Below are positions 23,976 to 37,038 of a stretch of 64,000 nt of DNA, piece after piece. Numbering within the stretch: position 1 is the first letter of the stretch; the number at the start of each line of letters is the position of its first letter. Location: the NCBI GenBank assembly GCA_000697355.1, contig JNEN01000919.1, forward strand, positions 62,001-126,000. Direction: 5' to 3'. The translations under genes and the position numbers were made by a program. The stretch comes from Syncephalastrum monosporum B8922. Its lineage: Eukaryota > Mucoromycota > Mucoromycetes > Mucorales > Syncephalastraceae. The notes under the pieces are model-generated. The model had not been told where the DNA came from and did no database searches. It was given only the letters and a program-made list of their open reading frames with translations.

Positions 23976-25755
23976 ATGCTGGATTTGTACTTTCTTTCCA
24001 GCACCCTCCTCAACTTTTTTCACACTATTCTCGGGTATCTCGACTGCTTGTCGGATGAGCAGTTCTGGCAGGCCACTTTGGGCGATCGCTTTTTCTCGCT
24101 TGCCAAGCGGATCATTGGCAATGATGCTGTCTTTGTCGGAATCTTCTTGACTTTTGGACGTAAGTCTTGCGAGTCTCGTTTAATGTTCGTCAATGCTTAA
24201 CGGTGTCTTCTCTTGAATGCAATAGCCACCCTCATGGCGTATCTCAACAACTTTTGGTTTGGTCTCACCAACGTGGTGAACCAGCTGCTTTACGTTACGA
24301 TCGAGGTTCAGGATAGCGAGATGCTTTATCCTCCCATCAACAAGTATGTCCAGGAGAACTTTACGGGTGTAAGCAAGTTCAAACGTGTCCGGGGCGTCGG
24401 TCGTTATCCTATGCAAAGGGACCGCGGTTACGCTCCGAATTCTGACCTCCTCGAAATCGACCTTATTCCTCGTAAGTTGCAGCACGCAAAAAGCCCAGCA
24501 TATGGCCATATCACTCACATGCCTTACAGAAATGGGGACTCTCTTTGAGATGCACTACAAGGGTCACAAGCTGTGGGTGAAGCGCTCCAACCAGAGCGTC
24601 CTGGAAGGCGGTTCTAGCGGCGGCGCCTTTGGTGACCCTTCTCTCCTGCGAGCCCTGGGTGGTTCCAAGGAAGTGCTTGAAGTATCGATGCGTGCTTGGC
24701 GTATGGATACACTTAAATCTATTCTGCAAGAATGGGTTGAAGACGACCATCGCAAGCGCAACGGCCAGCTCGTTGTATGGAAGGCTATGAAAGAGCAGTA
24801 TGACCCTTCCTACGACTGGACAGAACTCGGCAGTAAATCGATCCGCGACTTTGACTCGGTTATTCTCAAGGAAGGACAAAAGGAGGAGGTCCTTAAAGGT
24901 ATGTTGGACAAGGAATGCGTGGTGGCCTGTGCTAAATCACTCCATACAGATCTACAGCTCTTCCTTTCCCAGAAGGAATGGTTCCAAAAGACCGCTGTTC
25001 CTTATCAGCGTGGCTATCTGCTTTATGGTCCTCCTGGTACTGGAAAGACATCCTTCATTCAGTCACTGGCCGGTAAAGTCGGCATGAACGTCGCTTTGGT
25101 CAGTCTGACTGCGGGCATCGACGATGACTCTTTCATGAACCTTATCCACAACAAGCCCCGGAACAGCATCCTCGTTATGGAAGATATTGATCACTGCATG
25201 ATTAACGATGGCCTGGGAAGCGATGGCGAGGGTAACACCAAACGTATCACCGCAACTGGTCTCTTGAATGCCCTAGATGGTGTCTTCTCTCCTGAGGGAT
25301 CGATTGTATTCCTCACCTGCAACGACGTGACAAAAGTTATCCCTGCTCTGCTGCGCCCTGGACGTGTTGATCTGAAAGTCCTCTTGGATTACGCCGACAA
25401 GTACCAAGTGAAGCACATGTTCAAACGATTCTTTGGAGAAGTCGACTTTGACTCCGTTCGTGGGGAGAAGCTGAGCGCACAGGAAGCCTGCAAGAAGAAA
25501 GTCTTTGATAAGCTCATGAATGAGATCCCCGAGAACACAGTCACTCCTGCAGAGCTCCAGAACTTGTTTATGAGCTATGCTATTCAGCTGCAGATGACCA
25601 AGCAAGACACGGAGGACGAGATTGCGGAAGAGAAAAAGATCTTCCAAGCTCTATCAGATGCTATTCCCGAGTTCCTTTCCAAAGTCGCGATCGACCGCCA
25701 ACAGGCCGAGGACCACGAAAAGCGAAAGGCTGACAAGCAAAGCAACAAAAACTAA
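23976..25755 (+). CDS. BCS1: Mitochondrial BCS1-family AAA ATPase
   Basis: Probable inner-membrane AAA translocase that inserts the Rieske Fe-S protein into respiratory complex III; other BCS1-like AAA proteins have different roles, so this is by family. Exons 23976-24159, 24226-24471 and 24530-25755 keep frame and give 551 aa. An N-terminal hydrophobic segment (GNDAVFVGIFLTFG) precedes the BCS1 N-domain (MLYPPINKYVQENFTGVSKF; GTLFEMHYKGHKLWVKRSNQ), then the AAA core with Walker A GPPGTGKTSF, Walker B ILVMEDIDHC, sensor VFLTCND and arginine region LLRPGRVDLK. A charged helical tail follows (about 455-551), rather longer than in typical Bcs1. The poly(A) signal AATAAA is at 25847-25852. Confidence 0.85.
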
Positions 25756-26280
25756 GCATTGCTACTTATAGACGTGCTTCTGTACCATACCATTCATGCA
25801 TATCTTCATTTATTCCTGCCTATTCAATCGCATTTAGCAAACCTGTAATAAAACAGGCATTTCATCATTATTCGTTACATATTGACTATTTTTGCTCTTT
25901 CCCCATTGCGTGACCTACAACGCACAGAGGTCTGAGCTCCGGTATGACCGCGCGCGTCGACTGCATATTGGTGGCACAGCAATGAGTCTTTCAGTACAAA
26001 CCTACGTCAGATGATGGCTTTTGGCTTAAAGACCCCTTCTGCGCTGATACCACTCATCATGGGCTCTGGATACATGTGTTTATGTTTTCTATATATGTAA
26101 CCAATTGGGGGTGTGCATGAATGATATTTGCTCAGAGGAGGAGGAAGCGGTAGTACACTGGTAGACTTTCGTTGATTAAGATAACCGTGAGGTGTGTCAA
26201 AAAGGATTCACGGGTCTTGGCATATGTAGCTTTATGCGGACGACGGGTAGCGGTATCAGTGTTCTCACAAAAACAGGTAT
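25756..26280. other. Intergenic, 0.5 kb
   Basis: 3' flank of BCS1 with its poly(A) signal. On the minus strand a short protein-like frame ends at a TGA (26007-26009) with the residues MYPEPMMSGISAEGVFKPKA; it has no placeable upstream exon and was not called. Confidence 0.4.
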
Positions 26281-26830
26281 TCAGAATGGGACCCGCTCTT
26301 TTTTGAGCAGTATAAGATCGATCGGGTCGGGTCCATGACGAGGATAGTCGTGTGGATAGACATGATGCATGTCTGCAAAATCATAAAGGTAAACCGTTCA
26401 ACGCCACACCATTGACTTCTTTCAAAAGCTAACGTGTCAAGCGGATATGAAACAAACCACCAGATGACAGAGAGCAGTGGTGACTTTGTTAGTGTTGTAA
26501 ATCGGTGTGGGTATTTTTTTACTGAGTCGTGGCGGTTTTGCCCCTTCCCAGGGTTACACACGTATGGATTTTTCATTGTCTGCCGATCCATAGAGCATAC
26601 ATCACCCAAACATATGCATACAACCAGCAACACATACAGCCTAGTGAGTATAGTAATAGTAAGAAATCGAGCAAGTATTGGAAAATAATACGTCCAATGT
26701 CATATTTGCGCAAGCGCTGCATGTCATATCGGGCGTAATCCCGCCGCCGCCGGTACGAGAATTCGGAAATCGCTGTCAATGCACCAAAGCACCGTGACAG
26801 AAACTTATGCTTACCAAAAATGCAACACAT
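26281..26830 (-). CDS. Probable small spliced membrane-protein gene, structure uncertain
   Basis: A 16-nt first exon (26830-26815, MCCIF plus one base) ends at a strong GTAAGC donor. After a 42-nt intron an exon starting at 26772 continues in frame: ISEFSYRRRRDYARYDMQ, then a leucine/tyrosine-rich membrane segment (IIFQYLLDFLLLLYSLGC). Read without further splicing it ends at 26573, giving 71 aa. Alternatively the exon is cut at a GTATGC donor near 26622 and the gene continues, because another protein-like exon ends at TGA 26281 (YPHDYPRHGPDPIDLILLKK). The basic stretch before the helix suggests a cytosolic N-terminus. Family unknown; the first two exons are the best supported part. Confidence 0.4.
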
Positions 26831-29500
26831 GTCCTATTATCAGACCTCATCTCTCGAATATGCTTCTATCTCCCTCTCTCCCCCACCCCCAATATTCTTT
26901 ACCCCTTTTGAAGTGCGTCCGCGCGCACACACGCACAGCGGGGTACAGCACTCTAGTTGTTGTCGCAACGCGTTTAGAGACAGACAGCAGCACATCATTG
27001 CCACCAGAATCACAAGTGGGGAGCGAGAGCGTATGATACTGAGAAGCAAGAAAAAAGTTTAAGTTTGCCTCTCTGATCCAACCATTTTCCTCTCTTCCCC
27101 GAATATCCATATACAGCTCGATTGCACAGGCACAGTGTGGCATCCAGACGTCGGGATGGCCTCTTCCCAGCTATCAGTTGTTTGTCTTGCACAGGTCTGT
27201 ACCTTGCTATACGGTTAGGTCGGCTGCACGCGTGTGCTCCACTACATCGCCATCAAGGGAAGAAACCTGCAAGCTACTCGTGGGTATGCATCATGACATG
27301 CTCCTTTTCTGTTCTTCTGGATATGTATATCATCATCACGTTTGTTCGAGCCGCATCCAATTGGGAGCGTCTTGGCTCATATGAGCCTAATTTTTGGAGT
27401 AGGTGCGAGCAAAAGGCTACACTTGACATTACTGCAACAATGAGTGACACAGACCGCAGCAATAGATAAAAAAAAAAGGGCCTTCGTTGTTTTGAGCTAC
27501 CGCGTGCGATGGGTGTGTGCGCGAGTATGCGTGTACATATGCGTGCGTGTATTATTTGAGTGTCTGAGCAGCATGTGTGTCACTTCGGATTATTCGGAAG
27601 AGGGGAGGACCCTGAGAAAGTCTTATTAAGACAGGGTGATTACTTAATACGGTTTAGTAGCCGAACTTCGCTCTGGGTCAAACGAGCAGATTTTAATCAA
27701 GACCAAGAGACCAGTGATCCTCTTTCCCTCTCTTTCTTTTGCAGTTTGTGACAAAAATGCTTAGGGATCATAAGGCCATCCGCGCGCAAGGACACAGCCT
27801 CGTTGCTGTCATCTTGACAAGTGATAGCTGCTATAGGTTGGCATGGCCCTTTATCACATGCCTTGCTGGGCCAATTGCACGTTCTTTACAGATGTATGCT
27901 GTTTACACAAATGCTCATATGGCCTAGGCCAAATAACAATGAGGGAGTGCACTGTGTGGATGGATTGATTCGTGTGTGCTCATCTGTATGTGCCGACTGA
28001 TTTTGGGGGGAAAAGGGGTGTCTCGCTAGTTCGGCCCACCAAAAACTTTCTTGCACACGTACGCACACACACTCTGTGCTGCTGCTGCGTGTTTGCTTAC
28101 TTACCTACCTAGTGCGTCCCGTCTGAAAACTCGACCGCCTCATTATTTATTACTCTCATTCACGCACAGACAAGAGAAAAGTCTGTCCGGTGGTCATCAT
28201 GAGCCGATATCATGCACGCTTCTGACAAACTGACGAGAAGAAAGATGAAACCAGTTATCTAAACAAGTATTGGCCTTGAAGAATGGCTTAGATATATACA
28301 GATACGTCTGCTTGAAAGATAGGAGCAAGCTATTCAGTAGAGACCAAGGAGGCCTCTCTACTATAAGAGCCCGATGGAATAAAGCGGCACATACACTAGG
28401 GGACAAAAGGTCGAATCACGTCACGCATGTAGTCGTGGGGGTGTGTGAGAGGAAGCGAATAAAAATATGACTTCTTATATGAATACAATACGCCATTGTG
28501 GTATCCTACATAGTGGCATTTTCTCGCAGCAAAGCAGATCGCCCTGTTGTGTTTTCAAAGGCAAGTGATACAGAGTAAGCAAACTTCGTATTCTCGCATT
28601 GATACCGATGCTCAACTACAAGCTGCATTTCTACATCTCCCTATCGAAGTCTTAATTGTCGAGTCGCGTATACGGTAACCACGAAAAAAGAAAAGGTGTC
28701 CTGTAGAATGTACATGCAATCATATAGTGAAAAAGCAAGGGGATAAAGGGTCCATTTAATTTTGGTTTATACTCATGCGTCTGCATACATTTCCTAATCT
28801 ATGGAACATTTTTCTCGTATTGCCGCTGAGACGATGCATACTCAGTCTCACCCGCACTTCTGCTCTTCGTGCTTTTTTGTCTGTTTGCTCCAATACACTT
28901 CCGAAAAGAAAGGGGGCCGATGTATGGAAAATCTTTTTGCTGTTGGGGTATGCGTTAGATGACTCGGTTATTTGCTCTCTCGATGCAATACGCTGAAAAA
29001 AGAAATAAAAAAAAATCATGCTTCCTGATCGGCTGTTCCTTTCATCATGCCGTGTCAATAAAAGTGCAGGTGTAATAAAAAGGCCCTTTTTTTGTGTCGA
29101 GTACTTGTTTGGCTCTCCCTTCTTCTTGCTTTTTTCTCTCTCTTTCACTCCACTTGCAGACGCGAAAAGAGATCTACTTCGCCTACGGTCCCGCCAAATC
29201 TAACGACCTGTATACGTATCCAGCCTTTGCCTTGTCTTCTTTTCCTCTCACTTTCCTGATATTTTATATCCGTTACCTGATCGCACAGAGACTTGTTAGC
29301 TTATACAACCTCATTCTTTGTTTCTGTCATATCGATACCATTTCCATCTTTAAAAAGAGGAAACACCTTGTTCAGCGCCCCCATCCCCGCCCCCGTTTCT
29401 TTTGATTCAGTCTATTTGGTAGTGCCCCATTTCAACCGCCCTTTTTTGGACCTGTCTATATAACATCTTTCCTTCTTCCTTTCTCATCATTACCGGCAAC
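26831..29500. other. Intergenic, 2.7 kb
   Basis: Long gene-poor stretch before the NOL4-like gene. AT-rich with GT/CA microsatellite tracts (about 27510-27555) and pyrimidine-rich runs near 29100-29160 that end in CAG, resembling splice acceptors of 5'-UTR introns. A TATATAA-like sequence at 29456-29462 lies 40 bp before the ATG at 29501. No coding exon could be supported. Confidence 0.45.
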
Positions 29501-31245
29501 ATGGATATGATACAACACGAATACGAAGGGAATGCTTACCCCTCGCAGCATAGCAACTACTACTATCTCCAAGGTCATCACCGCACCAACCCTCACCCTA
29601 ATGCGACGGCTAACTTGGCCAACCATCCTCTTGGAGAGCGACCGCCGCCCTACACCGCAATACACGATGCCATGTCATACCACGCCAATGGGACATTGAG
29701 GGATGATGACGCTTATGGCGCCGCGGCTGCGGCAGCAGCCGAAGCCGACTGTTACCCATCCCAGGGAGAGTTTGAATCGATCGTGCAGAATTACTTGCGC
29801 AACTTGTCATCCAAGAAACGAGACAAGGCCCTCGTTGATCGACGCCGTTACTCGCTGATCGTCCGCGTACTGAAGGACCCAAGAAATACGGCAATTTCGA
29901 CTGCGCAATTTCGGTTCTGGGTCAAAAAGATGTTTCAGCTTGTCCCCTTGCGCAACGGGATGGATGTGGTCTGCCACGATAGCAAACCCGTGGCAATGCG
30001 CGAGGAGATCTACAGCATCCTGGTCCGGGCGCACAAGGAGGCAAATCACGGCGGACGAGACAAAACCTCAGCCCTGGTAAGATTGAAATAGACACAAGGA
30101 ACAGCCATGTGCCATGGAGAAATAACGACTCGCTCATACACGCATCACATTAGGTGCGCCGGCGATACTCGTGGATCCCCAAGGAGCTGATTGCACGTTT
30201 TGTGCGCCACTGCCCATTCTGCATTTCACGCAGAAACGGCAGCCAAAGTCCAACGATGGGGCTTGTACCGAGAACCCCACCAGACTACGCCCTCGGCCAG
30301 GCGACACCGTCTATCAACGCGCACGGCAGCGTTCCATCGTTCTTGCCATTGCGGCATGAGGAGATGATAGAGGTGAACAAATCTTCTAACTGGCAGGCTC
30401 CATGCTGCTTTGAACCGCCCGCTTCTTCGACCCCCATTCCCACCAATACAGCAGCAGATGTCGCTGTTGCCGCTGCTGTTTCTATGCATCCCCATGATAC
30501 GTCATCGCCGGTCGGCTCGTTGCCGGCAAACTATGAACAAAGGACAGACAGTGGTCCTGTCAGCAGCGTGAGCACTGTTGGAGAAGAAGGAGGACTGTCA
30601 TCGTCGTCCTCGTGCGCTGTTGCTCCCCCGGCTCCTCCTACTGCTCCTTCTGACTCCTTGGATCCGTTGTACCAGATGCACAGCGTACACTTTGTCACAG
30701 ACTCTTCTGGCGGTGGACATCAGCACGTGGACCCTCCTCCCTACATGTGTTATGAAAAGGGTCAGGCCTATCATCAAGGGCGCACGCCTCCTCCCCCACC
30801 TCCTCCGCGCCATCCTCACCAACATCACCAGCATAACCACCAGCATAACCACCAGCAGGATGACTACTATTTTCCGACTGCGCCCTATCTTGCATGCGAC
30901 CGCTCACAACCGCGCCGAACCTCTGCACCTTACTCGACCACGAGCACTATTACTACTGCCAACAACAGTACCAATCACGCGAACTCGGCTTCTGCCGCTG
31001 CTGCAGCCGCCGCTGCTGCTGCCTTCATGTTCCCCCCACAACTTGGCTCTCCTTCGCCCTCCTCATCATTTTCGTCCTCCTCTTCAACATCTGTTGCGAC
31101 TTCTTCTGTTCTGTCCTCACCTATTTCGCCGCCGCCCTGCTCCTCGCCGGCGAACCAGCTCTCGTTTGCTCCAGCCTATCATTATATGCAGCCACCACCG
31201 ACATCCCAACCCAATCCAATCGGCTTGATGGGTCAACCTTTCTAA
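29501..31245 (+). CDS. NOL4-like protein with HHCC integrase-type zinc-binding module
   Basis: Exons 29501-30076 and 30154-31245 give 555 aa. Residues about 85-190 read like the fold shared by NOL4-like proteins and retrotransposon integrases: a basic helical region (KKRDKALVDRRRYSLIVRVL, FRFWVKKMFQLVP), then an HHCC zinc motif with His-x4-His in RAHKEANHGGRDKT and Cys-x2-Cys in ARFVRHCPFC. The intron falls between the two halves of the zinc motif. The rest is disordered: poly-Ala, Pro-rich runs, His-rich runs and a Ser-rich tail ending SNPIGLMGQPF-like. No reverse transcriptase, protease, integrase DDE core or LTR surrounds it, so it looks like a domesticated host gene, probably a nuclear DNA-binding regulator. 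Function not established. Confidence 0.7.
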
Positions 31246-31681
31246 TCTGACAGACAGGTCCGCTTGGGTGAAGGCTATTATTCTATTTTATTCCTTTTCT
31301 TCTTTTTTTTCTATTTCTCACTATTACCCTTTCCATGTTGTGCAGAAGGGCGAACTTGCTTGTTGACCCACATATCTTTATGAAGTCCTCTCTCGATGTA
31401 GTATTTTCCCCCTTCCCCCCCATTATACATATATGTTTAAGTGTCGTTACGTTCTTTTTTCTTTGCCCTACTTTTACTACCTTCACCTTCGCCTTTCTGT
31501 CTCTTTATTTTTCTCTCGTCTCAATCTATCATGTGTATGCTTCCCTTTCCTTCTTTCTTTCCTTCTTTCTTTTTTTGAAGTCATTCTCTTTTCCACTTTT
31601 CATTCTAATGTCATACCCATGTAACTACTTATTCAGTAAAAAAAAAAAACGTTCTCCTCGTTTGCTTCAGGATGCTTTATT

Positions 31682-34600
31682 TTAGTTAAATATTTCAATG
31701 GGTGCAATCTTGTCTCGGTTCTGCAGAAACTCGTTACGCTCGTCTGCGTCCTCCAAGAAATGGATAGGCCAAATCACAAGGTGCCCCTGGACTTGCTGCA
31801 GTATCTCATCGATTGTGGTCACATTCTTCTTTCTGGACGCACCCGCCAGGGTCGCAGTTTTGAGTGTCCCGCTCGAATTGATGTCCTTGCGGCCTAGACA
31901 CTCTTTGGCCATTGATTGGAACTCTTCATAGTCTTCCCACGTGCGCACATTATTGTCAGGAACCACTAGAAATGCTTGTCGGAAGAGATGCGTGTTGTGC
32001 CGAGCTGTCCAGTGCCACACCTTGTGAAACTCAGGACTTAATGGGTCGAGCAATGCAGCACTGACCGCATCGGGGGACCCAAAGATGGGCCAATCGGGTT
32101 CCTTGTGTTCTGCTTCTGCTGTCTCGGACTCCCTTGGCGACGACTCTGAGCTCAGGTGCACATCGTCGCGATAGTAACTGGCCGCATACTCGTCCACGGA
32201 CGACGTGTCATCCTCGCCATAACGCAGCTTAGCCCAAAACGCTGCATGTCGCTCACGTGCAGCCTCGCCATCCTGACTCGTTGTGCTGCTTGGTTGGCTC
32301 CCTCGCCTGCTGCCCCTTGTCCTCGTCTGACCTGATGAAGGACTCAATTCGACACTAGGTGATGGTGCCTGCGAGTCTGTCGGCGATAGATCAGGCGGTG
32401 GAGTATCATTCCCGCTTTTCGTGCACCAACATGGGTGGGTTCGTATCCTCGATTTTGTTTGGATGTCTGTTCTGAGCGGGTGTGCTGTAGATTCCTTCCC
32501 TTTATGGGTCACTGGACTTGCTAATTTGCTGTTGCTTTTTCGCGTTCTGGAAGCGTTTTGCTGATCATAGGAATCAATATCCAAACCAACATGCTCGCAC
32601 ATGAGCCGCATCCTAAGTGAGTGTGCAAATCGTCCGATCTTGACTCGTTTTCCTGCGATCGTCGATTCCGTCGTTTCTGTGTCATGGATACATGCTGCTA
32701 TTTCTGAGTCACGCGATCCCAGTTGGGAACGCTCATTGATATTGGCGGACCCAATGATAACGGAGCGATCATCAGCAATCAAAACCTTTTTCAATGTGCT
32801 TAATAGAGGGCCGTGCGCGTCTTCGGGGTCCACTGACCTTCGCATGTACATATACTTGCTCAGTAACGAGTCTTCCGTTAAGTTCTCCCCAGTTCCTCAG
32901 ACCATAGAAAGAAATGTATTCGTGTGGGTTGATACTCGCATCTTGTAGACGCTTGAACAGTGCCTTTATCGACTGGTACTGGCAGTGCATGATAATGCGA
33001 ACGGTTGAACCTTCAGCTTCGTGAATACCCGACTGAAATCCAGGCACCAAAGGTAAGACGATGATAGCACGCCAGTATTTGTTTTCTTGCTTGGCCCGTA
33101 TAACTCGATTCGTCAGCGCATGGCCTACTCGGTTAGCAATCAACACCGAGCCCTCATCAGTCGCTGTCACGAAAAATTGGTTTTCTAAAAGCAAAGGTCA
33201 GGATGCTGTAAAGATAGACGAGCGTGGTACAGGGTGCATTCCATACCAATATAAACAAAATAATCAGATCGTTCGATCAGCTTGACATAGCCGTTCTCGA
33301 TACTGTGCTCAACGTGTTCACGTATACCAAGACTCCAAAGCGATGCGCTCCGCATGATTTGTGTACAACATACGTGTGCTGTGGGCAAATCGTGGCTGTA
33401 AGGATCGTTTCTGATCTCGTCCAATGACTCAAGTCGGTCAGCGCGAGGCAGCAGGAGGGGCGTCGGTCGCTTAGGAGCGGCCGCTTTGCTGCGACGCAGG
33501 AAATTCCAGCGCTGAACAAAGTGACGGTCAATATCACGCGCGGGCTGGCCACAAAGGCGCAGAGATACATCGTGCCATGGCATCCTGGGCAACGTTTTGC
33601 GGTCCATATTGTCCTCAAAAGGTTTCTCGAGAGCCTGGAAGTCAAGAATGCGTGGATTGGAGTAATCCTTGCCAGGCCATATCTGTGGATCCATGTTACT
33701 GGGTTCCAGGCTTGGGTTGTGGTCGTCTACAACGACATGCCTCGGTGTATCCCAGCGACCGAAGCATAGGTCAAGACCGCCAATAAACGCCAGGTGGCCG
33801 TCCACGACACATATTTTCTCGTGATGAGCGTAGAATACAGTCTCCTTGTTCACAATGTCAATAGCTCGCGATGGGTGTCGTTGCACGAAAATATTGGGAG
33901 AGAGCGACATCAGATACTTCTTGGCGTAGTGGGACGAGAGAGGAAGTGTCATGGCAACCTACACGTAATGTGAGAAAGTAGCCACATAACTGCAACGCGT
34001 ACCTCTTTGTAGATAATAATGTATATTTTGACACCTTGGTTTGCCTTTCGCTTGATAATGTTATCCAGACGCCATGCTTCGTTGCGGCAAGCTGGTCTGC
34101 GAAGATACTGTAGACGTTGTAAATGATACGATGTTTTCAGAAAGGCGAGAAAGGAAAGAAAAGTAAAGGCTTACCACTTCCTACACATATTGAAACAGGT
34201 GTGATTGATAGTGCTTAAGAGCAGAAGCAGCTGTTTAACCTGTTTTGCTTACCGGAGACTAGTATAGAGCGGTCAGAGCACAAGCAAGGAAAGCAAAAGA
34301 GAGACAGACGAGGCTCAACTTACCAACCACCAATCGTGAATGTAGATGTAATCTTTCGCATTTTCGAGTGCCAACGAAATTTCCCAAAAGTAATCTCTTC
34401 CATCGACAAACCAAGTTGCTGAACCACTGTGCCTTATGGGAGCGTAGCTATCAAATGGGTGTAGACGAGCCCAGGGCGACAGACGAATAATATGCTTGAT
34501 TGACTCTTCAAATTGACGCGCCTGCTGCTCGTTTTTGGCGCGCAAATGCCATGTGCGTTGCGAATTGGTTACACACAGCGTATGCTCTGCTTTCCATTGT

Positions 34601-36264
34601 GCTTTTGACACCAGCGAACCTGGCTTGCTGCCTTCTTTTGACTTCGACTTTTTGACTTCATGTGAGTCGCTTACTCCTTCTTGATTGCTGCGATGCATCG
34701 TAAATAAATGGTCAAACATGAATACGTCCAGGATCTCTGACTAAACGCATATGTCAATAAGACCAACATCGGCGCCTTGTCTTTGTATTACCGCGTGCGG
34801 TGCGCGAACGAACAGAAGATAGCTTTCTCTTACGATACACCATACAGGCTCGCTTTTTCTTTTGCAATGCAAGAGACCGCAACAGACACCTTCTTTTCGT
34901 GTTTGACGCACCTCGCGGTCGGACCGGTTTGTAATAGTCAAGTAACCTTCTTTGCCATGGTAACCTTGTGGCTCACGGACTGTGAGCCGTAAGCCCAGGT
35001 AAGATATCTCCAGAAATTTGCATAGTCGGTTGGTATAGGCTGTTGTCGACACTGCATGCATAAGTGTGTAAAGGTACTCTTCGAGGGCGCGTTGCTTTAA
35101 CGTATTCGGATCTTCAATCAAATCAGCGACGAAGCCGGGTTCTCGACCCCAGTCGCTCGATAAGCCGGCATAAATGGATGGTGGCAAGTTGCTACTGGGC
35201 TCGTTTTCGTCGTCTTCCATCGCGAAAGGCTGGTTATATGGAAAACTCTCCATGCGTTTTGGTTTCCAATGTCGGCGGTACTTGCCCTTCCGAGGGAAGT
35301 CGGGAAAGTTGGGTATACGTCTTCTTATCAAATCCACGCCGCGATAGCGATAGTGGAGTTTGACAAAATCCCGGTGTCGCCTGTAGATCATCCATTGGGG
35401 CCAATTTCCAACCAATGTTGGCTGAGCCCCATAACCAACCATAATCTTATACATATCTTGGTTGGTATCTTCGTACGTAAAGTGAGGTGGCTTCTGAACG
35501 CCAGCTCGTGATCGGGCGACAAGGAGCGGATCGTTGGTTTGGTTTTCATCTTTTTGCGGTCTGCTGATCGAGATATGGATTAGAGATAAGAATACTGGAA
35601 CGCGCGGGTTGCCATGTTCGTCACGCTGAATACTCGCGCCTAATAGAAGGCCTGGCAAGATATTCGTTTCAAGCAAGCGCACCAGGTTGACATCTCGTCT
35701 AGCCTCGCGTTTGGATCTATGATATGCACCTAGCATTTGCAGACCTCGACCGGGAGCCTGAAGCCAGCGCTTCACTCGGCGCCATTTCTTACGGCGGGTA
35801 GAGTGCCCTTCCAGGGACATACCTTCGACAGGGGCGGATTCACCTCGGCTCACCTGCATACCAAGAGACAGGTTGGTGGTATCGCGGGGCGCATGAGAAA
35901 ATGTGCTCGCGCTGGATGCGAGGGTGCCTCTTTCTGAATGCGGCCGCGGAATATCAGAGCTCGTACCGCCAAGTGCTCGTTCGGCAGCAATGGTATGACG
36001 GTCGTCTTCTTTTGCAGTTGATCCATATACTGCCTCAACAGCTTTGGCTGCTGTGGTTGCTTGTATGTCGATATCACTTTCATCACTACCCTGAGGTCGA
36101 CTCAAGCGGTGATCAAGAGCAACTGATGTTTCCGTGTTGGCCGTCGCTGTCGGTGGCGTACCGTAGAGTGCCGCTCCCGGATCTTCACGCGTTGACTCGT
36201 CATTGGATTTGGTACGTTCCGACTGAGGTGAAACGATAGAAGGTGTCTCACTGGCATCCTGCAT
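31682..36264 (-). CDS. Phospholipase D with PX and PH domains (Spo14/PLD1 type)
   Basis: Hydrolyses phosphatidylcholine to phosphatidic acid and choline; membrane-trafficking and, in yeast, prospore-membrane enzyme. Roughly 1,400 aa over at least six exons from ATG 36262-36264. Order: disordered N-terminus; basic patch; PX domain ([38 protein letters not shown]); PH domain ([30 protein letters not shown]); then the catalytic halves. HKD motif 1 is HEKICVVD (near 33800) and HKD motif 2 is HAKVLIADD, reconstituted across an intron near 32850, followed by [18 protein letters not shown] Ser-rich insertion (about 32150-32500) interrupts the C-terminal part before the conserved [16 protein letters not shown] end. 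Both catalytic triads look intact. The 5' end is divergent from APC13. Confidence 0.9.
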
Positions 36265-37038
36265 TACGCTTCAGAAGAAGGAAAGGGTGAATAAAGTGAG
36301 CAGTTCAAGCCTCTTCCAAAAATTCCGTTTTTCTTCGCATTCCTCAGCCATCGGCCAGAACTCCAATCCTTCTATGCTTCGAAGTTCTCCTAATCTACGC
36401 AGTACGCGATCAACAAAAGTGCTCACAAAATATAGCTCTACCGAAGCTGTTAGATAACCAGAAGGGTAAGGCATATCTGTAGCTGTCGTGCACATATTTA
36501 ATGAGAATCCGTAGTATGTGAAAAGATGGGACGGATGCCATATTTCATCACATGTGTAGCATTATGCAAACGCGCATAACAGTATATCATAGGGCTAGAA
36601 ACCTTCTTACTCGCCATTTGTCAATATGCCTACCCGTTCCTTGTGTGGCTATATATAACCTATTTGGCATTCCTTTCGCTTGCTTGCTATTCCAAATTAT
36701 TCACTGAACTCTGTCGAAGAGACACGTGGTTCTTCAGCAGTACCCTGTATGTATTTCGCATATTATATGTAGCTGGAAAAGAAGAAGAGTATTCTAGGTA
36801 ACAAGGATCATCATGGAATTGTACATTTAAATCAGAGGTCACATATCCTCAAGTACACTCTATGTACAGTAGTACTGCACTATCAGTGTGTACAATAGTT
36901 TGTAGAATTTATTTTGATCATCGTCAAGTGCAAACTGAGAGACAAAGTTGCAAATCACGTGAGTTGCAGTGTCTCCCTTCCTTGCCTATCTGAGTTCCAG
37001 AATTTGACACGCATCACAGTATCTTTCTTTTTTCTACA
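36265..37038. other. Divergent intergenic region, 0.77 kb, PLD and APC13
   Basis: Shared 5' region of phospholipase D (minus) and APC13 (plus). It is AT-rich, with TATATAA at 36651-36657 and several TGTACAGTA-like direct and inverted repeats around 36855-36900. No coding exon recognised. Confidence 0.5.

Noticed and set aside
25996..26140. Minus-strand frame ending MYPEPMMSGISAEGVFKPKA
   Set aside because: Protein-like but no start or upstream exon could be connected and it sits in the BCS1 3' flank.
28411..28425. GGTCGAATC-like sequence resembling a tRNA B box
   Set aside because: No A box, acceptor stem or cloverleaf can be drawn around it.
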